64,000 nucleotides of DNA from JBNKVT01 sp050299335 (GCA_050299335.1 JBNKVT010000035.1:1-64000); one strand, 5' to 3'; numbered from the stretch's first letter, positions 9,012 to 17,479 are shown. Numbers and translations are program-made. The notes: generated by a model from the letters alone, not told the origin.

Positions 9012-9626
9012 TCAGCCCAGTCCGCCGGCCCGGGCGATGAACGTCGCAACCTCCTCCACGCCCTTGCCCGATTTCACCTCGCAGAAGACGAAGGGCCGCT
9101 CCCCGCGCTGCCGCCCCGCATCCCGCTCCATCACCGCCAACGAGGCCCCGACATAAGGCGCCAGATCGCATTTGTTGATCACCAGCAGGTCCGACCGCGT
9201 CACTCCCGGCCCCCCCTTTCTCGGGATTTCCTCTCCCGCCGCCACGTCGATCACATAGATCGTCAGATCGGCCAGTTCCGGCGAGAAGGTCGCCGACAGA
9301 TTGTCTCCGCCGCTCTCGATAATCACCAGGTCGAGGTCGGGAAACGCCGCCACCAGCTCGTCGATGGCCACCAGATTGATTGAGGCATCCTCGCGGATCG
9401 CCGTATGCGGACAGCCGCCGGTCTCGACCCCCTTGATCCGCTCCAGCGGCAGAGCCTGCACCCGCATCAGGTATTCGGCATCCTCGCGCGTGTAGATATC
9501 GTTGGTCACCACCGCCATCGAATAGCGGTCCCGGAAGGCCCGGCAGAGCGCCTCGGTCAGCGAGGTCTTCCCCGCCCCCACCGGCCCGCCGATCCCGACC
9601 CTCAGGGGTCCATTCGGAGAACTCAT
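9012..9626 (-). CDS. ureG: Urease accessory GTPase UreG
   Basis: UreG is the SIMIBI-class GTPase that powers nickel delivery to urease together with UreF, UreD and UreE. The 204-residue protein has the P-loop GIGGPVGAGKTSLTEAL, the nickel-binding Cys-Pro-His motif (GGCPHTAI), ESGGDNL as switch and NKCDLAP as the guanine-specificity motif. Start at 9626 (MSSPNGPLRVG) overlaps the ureF stop by 4 bases. Order is ureE-ureF-ureG on the minus strand. Confidence 0.97.
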   Translation of the reverse strand: MSSPNGPLRVGIGGPVGAGKTSLTEALCRAFRDRYSMAVVTNDIYTREDAEYLMRVQALPLERIKGVETGGCPHTAIREDASINLVAIDELVAAFPDLDLVIIESGGDNLSATFSPELADLTIYVIDVAAGEEIPRKGGPGVTRSDLLVINKCDLAPYVGASLAVMERDAGRQRGERPFVFCEVKSGKGVEEVATFIARAGGLG

Positions 9627-10297
9627 GATCTGAAAAGCCTTGTCTGAAGTGTCTCGTGGGCCATGGATGAAAGATCGCCGCGAAAGGCGCAACCTCCGAT
9701 GTCATCGAACGTGGACCCCGCCGCCTCCGCGGCCACGGCGTCGAAGGCATCGAACAGCGCCGCCAGCACCTTCTGCCCCTCGGTCTGGCCGAGCGGGACA
9801 AGCCGGATCCCTGCCGAAACCAGATTGGCCGCGAACCCGTGCAGATAGACCGCCAGCGCCGGGTCCAGCCCGATCCCATGCCGCGCCGCCTCGCGCCCCA
9901 CCGCCACCGGATAGGCCAGCGGCGCGGTATCGCTGTCCCAGACCGCCCCGGTCGTCCGCATGAAGGCCGTCCCCATCTGCACCGTTTCCAGATGCCGCTC
10001 CGCCGAGGCCGCCAGCGCCAGCGCCAGGCCGTTGATTTCCGGCAGCTCCGCCTCCGCGGCCCGCCAGGCTGACGCCAACAGGATCGCGTCGTTCCGCCCC
10101 GCACCGTGGCGCAGGCAGGTCTCGATCCAGTCGCGCAAGGTTTCTCCGTCCCGCACATCCCCGGCCGCGACCGCTGTCTCCAGCCCATGGGAATAGGCGA
10201 AGGCGCCGACAGGATAGAGCGGTGACATCCACGCCGTCAGCTTGTGGAGGGCGGTATTGTCCACTTCCATCGGCGCCCGGCGTCCGGTCTCACTCAT
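9623..10297 (-). CDS. ureF: Urease accessory protein UreF
   Basis: UreF acts with UreD and UreG as a checkpoint in urease activation. The 224-residue helical protein shows the family stretch LTAWMSPLYPVGAFAYSHGLE near residue 20 and FAANLVSAGIRLVPLGQTEGQ in the C-terminal part. I place the start at 10297 (MSETGRR), overlapping ureE by 8 bases. An ATG at 10270 (MEVDNTALH) is also possible. The open frame upstream only mirrors the His repeat of UreE in another frame. Confidence 0.94.
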   Translation of the reverse strand: MSETGRRAPMEVDNTALHKLTAWMSPLYPVGAFAYSHGLETAVAAGDVRDGETLRDWIETCLRHGAGRNDAILLASAWRAAEAELPEINGLALALAASAERHLETVQMGTAFMRTTGAVWDSDTAPLAYPVAVGREAARHGIGLDPALAVYLHGFAANLVSAGIRLVPLGQTEGQKVLAALFDAFDAVAAEAAGSTFDDIGGCAFRGDLSSMAHETLQTRLFRS

Positions 10298-10865
10298 GGT
10301 CATGGGCATGGTCATGGTCATGGTCATGGGCATGGTCATGGGCATGGGCATGGTGGTGGTGGTCGTGATGGCGGTGCCCATGGCCATGTCCGTGCTCTTG
10401 CGGAGGCCCATCCGACCCCCCGTGCGAATGCCCCTGCACCCGCCCGGTCCCATAGGCGCCGCCTTCCGGGCTGAAGGGAGCGACGATCTCCGTGACCTCG
10501 CAACCCTGCCCCCGCAGCATCCCGGCGATGACGTGATCCGCCCGCAGCACCAGCCGTCCGGCATGGATCTCGCAGGGCAGATGCCGGTTCCCGACATGCC
10601 AGGCTGCGCGGGCCAGATGCAGCGGGTCGGCGCAGGTTGCCTCCATCAGCTTCTCCGGCGCGGCCCGCACGCCGACATGGCGGCCGTCCTCCAGTTCCAG
10701 CGCATCGCCCTCGGCAAGACCGGTGGCCCTGGGGAGATCGAGAAGAAACTCGGTCCCACCCTCGCCGCGCATCGCTATCCGCCGTCGGAACCGGGCGTCA
10801 TAGTCCAGCATGACCCAGTCCGCGCAGGCCCCCTCGAATGCCTGTTTTACACGCAATGCCCGCAT
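10290..10865 (-). CDS. ureE: Urease accessory nickel metallochaperone UreE
   Basis: UreE binds nickel and hands it to the UreG complex. The 191-residue protein has the N-terminal peptide-binding domain (1-75), the metal-binding domain with the conserved His in HLARAAWHVGNRHLP, and a long C-terminal tail of His and Asp (HGHGHGHRHHDHHHH and on) encoded by a run of CATGGTCATGGG hexamers at 10293-10390. Such tails store several nickel ions. Last residue is Glu followed by TGA inside the ureF start. Confidence 0.96.
   Translation of the reverse strand: MRALRVKQAFEGACADWVMLDYDARFRRRIAMRGEGGTEFLLDLPRATGLAEGDALELEDGRHVGVRAAPEKLMEATCADPLHLARAAWHVGNRHLPCEIHAGRLVLRADHVIAGMLRGQGCEVTEIVAPFSPEGGAYGTGRVQGHSHGGSDGPPQEHGHGHGHRHHDHHHHAHAHDHAHDHDHDHAHDHE
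10293..10375 (-). repeat. Hexamer-like tandem repeat encoding the UreE His/Asp tail
   Basis: On the plus strand the sequence is a run of CATGGT/CATGGG hexamers. It encodes the His-Asp and His-Ala dipeptides of UreE and supplies several candidate ATG codons for ureF in another frame. Repeat-number change would alter nickel capacity without shifting the frame. Confidence 0.7.
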
Positions 10866-10967
10866 TCCACCGCCCCGTTTCGCGCCATTCGACCAAATAC
10901 CTGTTGATTTAACACCGAAATCACACGACGATCCACGCAGAAAAATAAGGAACGGGAGGAACCGGGA

Positions 10968-11603
10968 ATGGGACTGTTCTCATCGCTGTTCGGGGGATCG
11001 GAAGACGGCGCGGGCGGGGGTCCGAAGCTGACCCATATCAAGATCCATCCGGCGGTCGACAATGGCGTCGAGCCCGGCTCGCCCAGCTTCGGCGGCGGCA
11101 CGCTGCGATGCAAATGCGGCTCGGGACAGGTGGTGGTCAAGGTGAAAAGCCAGACCGCCCATAACCATGTCTGCGGCTGTACCAAATGCTGGAAACCCGC
11201 CGGCGCAATCTTCGCGCAGATCGCCATTGTGGATAGCGAACATGTCGAGGTCGCCGAACATGGCGAGAAACTCGAGATCGTCGATCCATCGGCGGCGATC
11301 CAGCGCCACGCCTGCAAGGAATGCGGCACCCATATGTTCGGTCGGATCGAGGATCCCGCGCATCCGTTCCACGGGGTGGATTTCGTCCATACCGAGCTCT
11401 CCGAAGAGACCGGCTGGTCGGCACCGGAATTCGCCGCCTATGTCTCGTCGGTCATCGAAGGCGGCGTCGATCCCGACAGGATGGACGACATCCGCGGCCG
11501 CCTGAGAGAATTGGGGCTCGAACCCTATGACACCCTGTCTCCGCCGCTGATGGACGCCATCGCCACCCATATCGCCAAGGCATCCGGGGCGCTGAGAACC
11601 TGA
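10968..11603 (+). CDS. gfa: S-(hydroxymethyl)glutathione synthase (glutathione-dependent formaldehyde-activating enzyme)
   Basis: Gfa speeds the joining of formaldehyde to glutathione in the first step of formaldehyde detoxification. The 211-residue protein closely resembles the Paracoccus denitrificans enzyme: IHPAVDNG, CKCGSGQV, TAHNHVCGCTKCWKPAGAIF, CKECGTHMFGRIED, VDFVHTELS, WSAPEFAAYVSSVIE and the C-terminal LGLEPYDTLSPPLMDAIA. The Cys pairs bind structural and catalytic zinc. It has an extra 20-residue N-terminus, MGLFSSLFGGSED. Start is supported by GGGAGGAA upstream. It is divergent from ureEFG, breaking the urease locus; no partner dehydrogenase (adhI/flhA) is adjacent. Confidence 0.93.
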   Translation: MGLFSSLFGGSEDGAGGGPKLTHIKIHPAVDNGVEPGSPSFGGGTLRCKCGSGQVVVKVKSQTAHNHVCGCTKCWKPAGAIFAQIAIVDSEHVEVAEHGEKLEIVDPSAAIQRHACKECGTHMFGRIEDPAHPFHGVDFVHTELSEETGWSAPEFAAYVSSVIEGGVDPDRMDDIRGRLRELGLEPYDTLSPPLMDAIATHIAKASGALRT

Positions 11604-11658
11604 ACGCTCCCGGCGAACGGAAATTTGTCGGCGGCGGGGCCTCTCCGCCGCCGTATTG

Positions 11659-12108
11659 TCAGGCGCAGGCCGCCGCGTAGGCCTGTTCGAAGACCCCGAC
11701 CCAGCCGGAATTGTAGCCCTCGCGCATGGTCGCGGCGTCCTCGGCCAGGACTTCCCAACCGGAATGGGTCAGGGTGACCCGGGTGCCGGGCTCGGTCGGC
11801 TCGAAGCGGATTTCGACCCGGGTTGCCTGGGCCTCGGGCCGTCCGACATGCCAGGTGAAGGCCAGATACCGCCCCGGGTCCCAGTCGGTGACCGTGCCCC
11901 AGGGGTGCTCGGTGCCGTCGGGCGCGATCTCGGTCAGTTTCGCGCCGACCCCCTCGCCGACATGGACCGACTTCGCCACCCCGCCGCGCATCGCCGTCAT
12001 CGAGTGCCTGTCGAGCGGCCACCACCGGGTCATGTCGCGTGTGAAGATCCGGAAGGCGGTTGCCGGATCGCAGGGAACGATGATCGTTTTCACCACCGGG
12101 TCAGTCAT
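11659..12108 (-). CDS. SRPBCC/AHSA1-domain protein
   Basis: The 149-residue protein is an activator-of-Hsp90-homologue-1-like START-fold protein: VVKTIIVPCDPATAFRIFT at the start, W-rich MTRWWPLDRHSM, WDPGRYLAFTWHVG and a C-terminal GWEVLAEDAATMREGYNSGW. Start at 12108 overlaps the stop of the ArsR gene by 8 bases. ArsR-SRPBCC pairs of this type are very common; the SRPBCC protein probably binds a small hydrophobic ligand. Function is not known in detail. Confidence 0.88.
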   Translation of the reverse strand: MTDPVVKTIIVPCDPATAFRIFTRDMTRWWPLDRHSMTAMRGGVAKSVHVGEGVGAKLTEIAPDGTEHPWGTVTDWDPGRYLAFTWHVGRPEAQATRVEIRFEPTEPGTRVTLTHSGWEVLAEDAATMREGYNSGWVGVFEQAYAAACA

Positions 12109-12415
12109 GCGCGCTCTCCTGTCTACGGACTTCAGCGGCAAAGCGCGCCAGCGCGTCGCCCCAGAACGTGTCGATATAGTCGCGGAGTTCCTCCAGGCTT
12201 TCGGCCCGCGCGAAATAGAACCGCGCCGTGCCCTTCGCCTCCACCCCGACCAGCCCCGCCTCCTTCAGCACCTTCAGGTGCTGCGAGACGGCCGGCCGGC
12301 TCACCCGGCTCCCCTCCGCCAGCCCACCCACCGAATTTGGCCCCTCGCGCAGCCGCTCGAACAGCGCGCGGCGGGTGGGGTCGGCAAGGGCGGAGAGAAT
12401 CACTTCGTAAGCCAT
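12101..12415 (-). CDS. ArsR-family winged-helix transcriptional regulator
   Basis: The 104-residue repressor has the ArsR fold: ILSALADPTRRALFERLREG, then recognition helix SRVSRPAVSQHLKVLKEAGLV and wing AKGTARFYFA. No metal-binding Cys cluster (ELCVCDL) is present, so it is not a classical arsenic sensor. It is probably self-regulated through an 18-bp palindrome that covers its own start codon, and controls the coupled SRPBCC gene. Confidence 0.92.
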   Translation of the reverse strand: MAYEVILSALADPTRRALFERLREGPNSVGGLAEGSRVSRPAVSQHLKVLKEAGLVGVEAKGTARFYFARAESLEELRDYIDTFWGDALARFAAEVRRQESAHD

Positions 12416-12439
12416 GGCTTACGTTAGCACAAACTTACG
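12406..12439. promoter_or_regulatory. Candidate ArsR operator: palindrome over the start codon plus a third half-site
   Basis: CGTAAGCCATGGCTTACG at 12406-12423 is a perfect 18-bp palindrome containing the arsR start codon. A further CTTACG occurs at 12434-12439, 16 bases from the same hexamer at 12418. Reading on the minus strand, TTGTTC and TAACGT with 17-bp spacing are plausible -35/-10 boxes overlapping the site, which would give a near-leaderless transcript. ArsR binding would then block transcription. Confidence 0.55.
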
Positions 12440-12476
12440 AACTGAACAACGGGAGAGGTATTGAGATAGCGATGCC

Positions 12477-13088
12477 CTACATCGGTTCCATCGACAGCGG
12501 CACATAGAGCGTCGGCTCATAGCTCCATTCGTAATAGCCCTGGATCACCGCGAAATCGAGTTCGGGCAGATAGGCCAGCCGGATCACCAGCGGCCCGCTA
12601 TCGGCATAGCGCATGTTGATCTGCACAGGGACCGACGCATAGGTGCAAGCCCCGGCGCTGAACGTCCCGGGCGCCCCGATCCCGTAACCGATAAAGGCCT
12701 CGTCCAGCAACGCGCCCTTGTCGTCGAAGGAAAGCTGCTTGCCGCCGCCGGTCTTGCCGGGGTCCAGCGGAAAGACGGACGCGGTCTCGAAATCGTATTC
12801 ATACCGGGTCCGGTCGGCGACCTTCTTGCCGCCGCCGGGGCGGCTGAAGCTGGCGGTCTCGAAAATGCCGCGCTCGGTGATGATGTGATAACGCGACCCG
12901 TCGGGTTCCAACTCAACCTCTTCGACGAGACCAGGCGACGGCACGGTATATTCGATAACCACGCCATCCTCGAAAAGGATGCGGATGCCGGTCGCCAGAT
13001 CCGCCGCCAGCGGACAGGCCGAACCCGCCGCCGGAAGGGCGAGCCCGCACAAGGCCAACCCGAATACGCGCTGTATCGAGAATGGCAT
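12477..13088 (-). CDS. Hypothetical secreted protein
   Basis: I do not recognise this 203-residue protein. A signal peptide is clear (MPFSIQRVFGLALCGLALPAAGSACPLA, cleavage near residue 23). The mature part is rich in beta-type sequence, with FEDGVVIEYTVPSPG, SRYHIITERGIFET and a C-terminal aromatic stretch QGYYEWSYEPTLYV. It is probably periplasmic. It follows the beta-propeller gene on the minus strand with a 120-base gap. Confidence 0.7.
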   Translation of the reverse strand: MPFSIQRVFGLALCGLALPAAGSACPLAADLATGIRILFEDGVVIEYTVPSPGLVEEVELEPDGSRYHIITERGIFETASFSRPGGGKKVADRTRYEYDFETASVFPLDPGKTGGGKQLSFDDKGALLDEAFIGYGIGAPGTFSAGACTYASVPVQINMRYADSGPLVIRLAYLPELDFAVIQGYYEWSYEPTLYVPLSMEPM

Positions 13089-13207
13089 CCGGCCTGCAAT
13101 ATCTCCTTAATGACGTCAGCCGCAAGACTGCAGGAAATCAGGCCTCGACGCAACCAGGACCGGAGCGGCCCCTCCGGCTACCCGGCACACTTGCTCGAAT
13201 ACGGCGT

Positions 13208-14218
13208 TCAGAGCCCCTCCAGCACCCGCGACAGGCGGAAAGCCGAGAAGGGGCGCATTTCATTGGACAGGAGCAAAAGGTCATGGGCCTGCAGTATCTC
13301 CAACCCCTTGGGTCCGCCCTCCTTGGGATTGTCACGTCCCGCGAGATAGGTTGCGCTGTCGAGACAGCAGACGCTGCGGTCGGGCGAAGGGCAGTCGCGC
13401 CAATCGCCCCCCGCCTCCGCCGCCTGAAAGACATGCACCAGCGGCGCTCCGCCATCAGCCACCAGCAGGAACCGTCCGTCCGGGCTGAAGGCCAACCCAT
13501 GCGGATAGCCGCAACCGCCGAGCCGGATATCGGGGCGCCGCCTCGGCAGCGGCCGCCGGATCGGCATCCGGTAGAGCAGCACCTCATGGGTGCTGTGGTT
13601 GCTCACCGCCAGCCACTTCCCGTCCGGCGACAGCGCCAGCCCGTCCGGGATATCCAACCCCGCCCCGATCATCAGCGCGCCCCGTCCGGCCCGGGGCGGC
13701 GGCCCGAGGCGCAGCGTGTGGCGGGTCACGCGGTGCGAGAAATTGTTGGCGACGATCAGCTCATACCGGTCCCCGCCCCTGTGCCGGGCGATGACCGAGC
13801 CCGGCGTGTCGATCTCGCGCAGCAATCCCGCATGTTCAAGCCTCAGCACCGCCGGCGCGTCCGCCTCCACCACCCCGACGGTCTCGCCGGGAAGCCGGTG
13901 CAGGCTCACCTTGCCCTCGCGGTTGGCGACAACGAAATGCCCTTCCCCGACAAAGGCCATCCCATGGGGAACGGCGAAGTTCCGCGAGTGCAGGATCAGC
14001 GGATCGTCAAGCACGATCGTCCCCGCCTCCACGGCGATCCGCATGAAAAGACAGACATTTCTCTCGAACCCCACCAGCGCCAGCCGCGCGCCGTCTGGAG
14101 AGACGCGGATATCCTCGGTCCGCCCGACCTTCGCCAGCGCCTCGGCGCAGCTGTTGGAGGCGCGGAAAGGCACCCCGGCCGCACGCTCGACCTCTTCATA
14201 CAGCGCAAAATCAAACAT
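13208..14218 (-). CDS. Beta-propeller protein (YncE/lactonase-like)
   Basis: The 336-residue protein shows several beta-propeller blades with repeated SPDG motifs: RVSPDGARLALVGFE, PHGMAFVGEGHFVVANREG, PDGLALSPDGKWLAVSNHST and PHGLAFSPDGRFLLVADGG. These match WD40-like/lactonase folds. No signal peptide is visible. A catalytic role is not clear. It sits between ureC and the urease accessory genes but nothing ties it to urease. Confidence 0.75.
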   Translation of the reverse strand: MFDFALYEEVERAAGVPFRASNSCAEALAKVGRTEDIRVSPDGARLALVGFERNVCLFMRIAVEAGTIVLDDPLILHSRNFAVPHGMAFVGEGHFVVANREGKVSLHRLPGETVGVVEADAPAVLRLEHAGLLREIDTPGSVIARHRGGDRYELIVANNFSHRVTRHTLRLGPPPRAGRGALMIGAGLDIPDGLALSPDGKWLAVSNHSTHEVLLYRMPIRRPLPRRRPDIRLGGCGYPHGLAFSPDGRFLLVADGGAPLVHVFQAAEAGGDWRDCPSPDRSVCCLDSATYLAGRDNPKEGGPKGLEILQAHDLLLLSNEMRPFSAFRLSRVLEGL

Positions 14219-14286
14219 GGCGCACCGCTTACCCCGCCCCGGCGTGGGATTCCGTCAAGAAGACCGCACCTCCGGGGGCCCTTCGC

Positions 14287-15999
14287 TCAGAACATGAAAT
14301 ACCTTTGCGCCATCGGCAAGACCTCCGCCGGCTCGCAGGTCAGAAGCTCGCCATTCGCCCGGACCTCATAGGTCTCGGGATCGACCTCGATCTCGGGGGT
14401 GGCATCGTTCAGCTTCATCGCCGCCTTGCCGATCCCGCCGCGCGTGTTCTCGACCGCGACGGTCCCCTTGGCGAGGCCGAGCTTGCCCCCGATGCCTGCC
14501 GCCTGCGCGGCCGCCGAGACGAAAGTGACCGAAGAATTTTCCAGGCTTCGCCCGAAAGCCCCGAACATCGGCCGCGAATAGACCGGCTGCGGCGTCGGGA
14601 TCGAGGCATTGGGGTCGCCCATCTGGGCACAGGCAATCGTGCCGCCGATCAGCACCATTTCCGGCTTCACGCCAAAAAACGCCGGGTTCCACAGCACCAA
14701 GTCGGCCCGCTTGCCCTCCTCGATCGAGCCGATTTGGCGGCTCATCCCATGCGCGATGGCAGGATTGATCGTGTACTTGGCGATGTAGCGCCGGACCCGC
14801 AGGTTGTCATTGTCGCCGGTCTCTTCCGCCAGCCGCCCGCGCTGCTTCTTCATCTTGTCGGCCGTCTGCCAGGTGCGGATCAGCACCTCACCGACGCGGC
14901 CCATCGCCTGACTGTCCGAGGCAATGATCGAAAAGGCCCCCATATCGTGCAGGATGTCCTCAGCCGCAATCGTCTCCTTCCGGATACGGCTCTCGGCAAA
15001 GGCCACGTCCTCTGGGATCGACTTGTCGAGATGATGGCAGACCATCAGCATGTCGAGATGCTCTTCGAGCGTGTTCACCGTATAGGGGCGCGTCGGGTTG
15101 GTGGAGGACGGGATGACGTTCGCTTCGCCGCAGACCTTGATGATATCCGGCGCATGGCCGCCGCCCGCGCCCTCGGTATGGAAGGCATGGATCGTCCGGC
15201 CCTTCATGGCCTTGATGGTGTTCTCGACGAAGCCCGATTCATTCAGCGTGTCGGTGTGGATCATCACCTGCACGTCCATGTCGTCGGCCACAGACAGGCA
15301 GCAGTCAATAGCCCCCGGCGTCGTCCCCCAGTCCTCGTGCAGCTTCAGCGCACAGGCCCCGCCCTCGACCATTTCGACCAGCGCCGCAGGCAGCGAGGCA
15401 TTGCCCTTGCCCGCGAAAGCCAGGTTCATCGGAAACGCGTCAGCGGCCTGCAGCATCCGCCCGATATGCCATGGCCCCGGCGTGCAGGTCGTCGCCAGCG
15501 TCCCATGTGCAGGCCCCGTCCCGCCGCCAAGCATCGTCGTTAGCCCCGAATGCAGCGCATCCTCGATCTGCTGCGGACAGATGAAGTGGATATGACTGTC
15601 AAACCCCCCCGCCGTCAGGATCCGCCCTTCGCCTGCAATCGCCTCGGTCCCCGGCCCGATGATGATATCGACCCCGGGCTGAGTATCCGGATTCCCCGCC
15701 TTGCCGATCTTGACGATCAGCCCGTCCTTCAGCCCGACATCCGCCTTGTAGATGCCGGTATGATCCACGATCAGCGCATTGGTGATCACGGTATCCACCG
15801 CCCCCCCGGCGCGGGTGGTCTGGCTTTGCCCCATCCCGTCCCGGATCACCTTGCCGCCCCCGAACTTCACCTCCTCGCCATAGGTGGTGAGGTCCTTCTC
15901 CACCTCGATGATGAGGTCGGTATCGGCGAGCCGGACCCGGTCCCCGGTGGTGGGTCCGTACATGTCGGCATAGGCGGCGCGGGTTATGGTTGCGGGCAT
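14287..15999 (-). CDS. ureC: Urease subunit alpha
   Basis: UreC carries the dinuclear nickel site that hydrolyses urea to ammonia and carbamate. The 570-residue length is normal. It starts MPATITRAAYADMYGPTTGD; nickel-binding His occur in GGFDSHIHFICPQQ, the lysine to be carbamylated is in CALKLHEDWGTTPGAI, and the flap region MVCHHLDKSIPEDVAFAESRIR contains the catalytic His. GAGGAGGT six bases upstream fixes the start at 15999, whose A is shared with the stop of the upstream membrane gene. Confidence 0.98.
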   Translation of the reverse strand: MPATITRAAYADMYGPTTGDRVRLADTDLIIEVEKDLTTYGEEVKFGGGKVIRDGMGQSQTTRAGGAVDTVITNALIVDHTGIYKADVGLKDGLIVKIGKAGNPDTQPGVDIIIGPGTEAIAGEGRILTAGGFDSHIHFICPQQIEDALHSGLTTMLGGGTGPAHGTLATTCTPGPWHIGRMLQAADAFPMNLAFAGKGNASLPAALVEMVEGGACALKLHEDWGTTPGAIDCCLSVADDMDVQVMIHTDTLNESGFVENTIKAMKGRTIHAFHTEGAGGGHAPDIIKVCGEANVIPSSTNPTRPYTVNTLEEHLDMLMVCHHLDKSIPEDVAFAESRIRKETIAAEDILHDMGAFSIIASDSQAMGRVGEVLIRTWQTADKMKKQRGRLAEETGDNDNLRVRRYIAKYTINPAIAHGMSRQIGSIEEGKRADLVLWNPAFFGVKPEMVLIGGTIACAQMGDPNASIPTPQPVYSRPMFGAFGRSLENSSVTFVSAAAQAAGIGGKLGLAKGTVAVENTRGGIGKAAMKLNDATPEIEVDPETYEVRANGELLTCEPAEVLPMAQRYFMF

Positions 16000-16274
16000 C
16001 AGAAGACCTCCTCGGCATTCGTGTGGTCGTTTTTGTTGATTTCGTCGCGGGCGCGCGTGGCGCCGCGCTGGTAGAGGGCGAAAGTGGCAATGACCGAGGC
16101 GATCAGGAGCGCCAGCAGCCAGTCGGTCTCGGGGTTTGCGTATAAGGCAATTATCAAGAGTGCGGCGGGCATGATCGGCAGCGAGATGACAAAATACTTC
16201 CAGAACACCGCCTTGTTGGAGAAATGCGCTCCGGCAACCGCCCCGAAGATGGCGTATTGCAGCCAGAGGCTCAT
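15999..16274 (-). CDS. Small membrane protein B of a tandem pair upstream of ureC
   Basis: The 91-residue protein has hydrophobic segments at about 3-20, 25-46 and 50-70 and a charged tail ending AEEVF. It resembles its upstream neighbour (shared pattern F/Y-x-x-G-x-x-x-G-x-x-x-x-N-(K/R)-x-VFW and the tail EEVF), so the two arose by tandem duplication. Its stop shares one base with the ureC start (TGATG), meaning it is part of the urease transcript. Function unknown. Confidence 0.75.
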   Translation of the reverse strand: MSLWLQYAIFGAVAGAHFSNKAVFWKYFVISLPIMPAALLIIALYANPETDWLLALLIASVIATFALYQRGATRARDEINKNDHTNAEEVF

Positions 16275-16552
16275 TCGAACACTTCCTCAAGGCCGCCCAA
16301 CTGCTTGTTCGCTTCCGTTGTGTTCAGGCGGCGAGCAAGGACTGCGCCTCTTGCGTAAATAGCCAGAAGAATCGGAGCGAATAAATATGCGAGAGCATTT
16401 GCGAATGTGGCGGGCACGATATTCAACAGTAAGGAAATGATTGTGACAGCCATGAAAGCGATTGAAGAAAGGAAATGCACCCAAAAAACCTTACGATTAT
16501 AATGGTATAGGCCGCAAATCGACCCCCAGAAGAGATACATTACCGGGTCCAA
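16271..16552 (-). CDS. Small membrane protein A of a tandem pair upstream of ureC
   Basis: The 93-residue protein is paralogous to the next gene (NRKVFWVHFLSSIAFM versus NKAVFWKYFVISLPIM; tail GLEEVFE versus AEEVF). It has three hydrophobic stretches. I take the TTG at 16552 as start because GAGGAGAGG sits eight bases before it; an ATG at 16540 is the alternative. The stop overlaps the next start by 4 bases. This gene and its surroundings are clearly less GC-rich than flanking genes, hinting at acquisition. Function unknown. Confidence 0.7.
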   Translation of the reverse strand: MDPVMYLFWGSICGLYHYNRKVFWVHFLSSIAFMAVTIISLLLNIVPATFANALAYLFAPILLAIYARGAVLARRLNTTEANKQLGGLEEVFE

Positions 16553-16553
16553 A

Positions 16554-17075
16554 TCACAAACCTCTCCTCAACGACACGATCTCCGGATCGGTCCTGGCGA
16601 ACACAGGCGGGTTCGGGTCGGGCTCGAAGCCGAGCTTGCGGTAAAGCGGCACGGCCTCGATGGTCTCGTCCACCGCGTCGAGGCGCATTTCGGTGTAGCC
16701 GAGGCACCGGGCCTCCTCGATCAGGCGCAGGCAGAGGGCGCGGGCGACCCCATGGCCTCGGGCTTCCTCGGTGACATACATCCGGTTCAGTTCGCAAACG
16801 CCGGGGCGTTCGGGTTTCAGCATGACAATGCCGGCGGCCTTGCCATTCAGCCGTGCCAGCAGGCATTCCCCGGCGGGCGGGTTGAAATGGGTGGCGAAAT
16901 CGGCGAGCTGGCCGGCGACGTCCTGATCCTCGATATAGGCGTCCACCATGGCGTGTTTCGCCGGGTAGCGGGCCTTGATGTAGTCGAAGAAGGCCCAGAC
17001 GAGGCGGGTGACTTCGGCGATGTCCTCGGGCGTGCGGACGGTGTTGAGGGTGATCTCGCGCATCCCGTCCCTCAT
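16554..17075 (-). CDS. GNAT family N-acetyltransferase
   Basis: The 173-residue protein has the acetyl-CoA-binding motif VTEEARGHGVARALCLRLIEEA near residue 110 and the C-terminal ETIEAVPLYRKLGFEP typical of GCN5-related acetyltransferases. ELNRMYV forms the beta-4 strand. Start at 17075 overlaps the stop of the GFA-domain gene (ATGA); an ATG at 17063 preceded by GAGGGA is an alternative. Acceptor unknown. Confidence 0.88.
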   Translation of the reverse strand: MRDGMREITLNTVRTPEDIAEVTRLVWAFFDYIKARYPAKHAMVDAYIEDQDVAGQLADFATHFNPPAGECLLARLNGKAAGIVMLKPERPGVCELNRMYVTEEARGHGVARALCLRLIEEARCLGYTEMRLDAVDETIEAVPLYRKLGFEPDPNPPVFARTDPEIVSLRRGL

Positions 17076-17479
17076 TTCGACACCGGCTGGCGTGGGGCGG
17101 TGTCGACGCCGCTCGGGCCGGAGACCTCGCGCGAATGCACCTTTCGGTCGGCCAGCGCGTCGGGGCGTTCGCGTTCGAGGCAGACGACATTGACCGAAAC
17201 GGTCTCGCCGCCATCGGGCAGGCGGTTGCGGCCAAAGACCGCCTCGCCGCAGGTGCGGCAGAAGAAATGGTGCGGGGTGCGGGCCTCGGCGAAGTTTTCG
17301 GTCAGGTGGTCGGCGCCGGTGATGACGCGGAAGCTTTCCGATGGCCCGTGGGCGATCCTCAACCCCTGACCCCGGCAGCGGCCGCAGATGCAGGGGGTGG
17401 CGCGGGAGGGGTCGACCTCGACCACGAAATGCACCGCGCCACAGGCGCAGACGGCGTGATATGCCCGGCTGCCTTTCAC
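17072..17479 (-). CDS. GFA-domain zinc-binding protein
   Basis: The 135-residue protein has the GFA fold: VCACGAVHFVVEV, CICGRCRGQGL and FFCRTCGEAVFG supply the Cys pairs for zinc. I choose the GTG at 17479 because family members begin 8-10 residues before the first CxCG; an ATG at 17587 would add an Arg-rich, unconserved stretch that overlaps the upstream gene. Family members other than true Gfa have no proven activity. It precedes the GNAT gene with a 4-base overlap. Confidence 0.8.
   Translation of the reverse strand: MKGSRAYHAVCACGAVHFVVEVDPSRATPCICGRCRGQGLRIAHGPSESFRVITGADHLTENFAEARTPHHFFCRTCGEAVFGRNRLPDGGETVSVNVVCLERERPDALADRKVHSREVSGPSGVDTAPRQPVSK

Noticed and set aside
6567..9383. 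938-codon plus-strand open frame
   Set aside because: It is antisense to the binding protein, methyltransferase and ureG genes, which have clear family motifs.
10293..10375. Short regular repeat that could suggest a CRISPR array
   Set aside because: It has no spacers; it is the hexamer run encoding the His tail of UreE. No CRISPR array or cas gene was found in the window.
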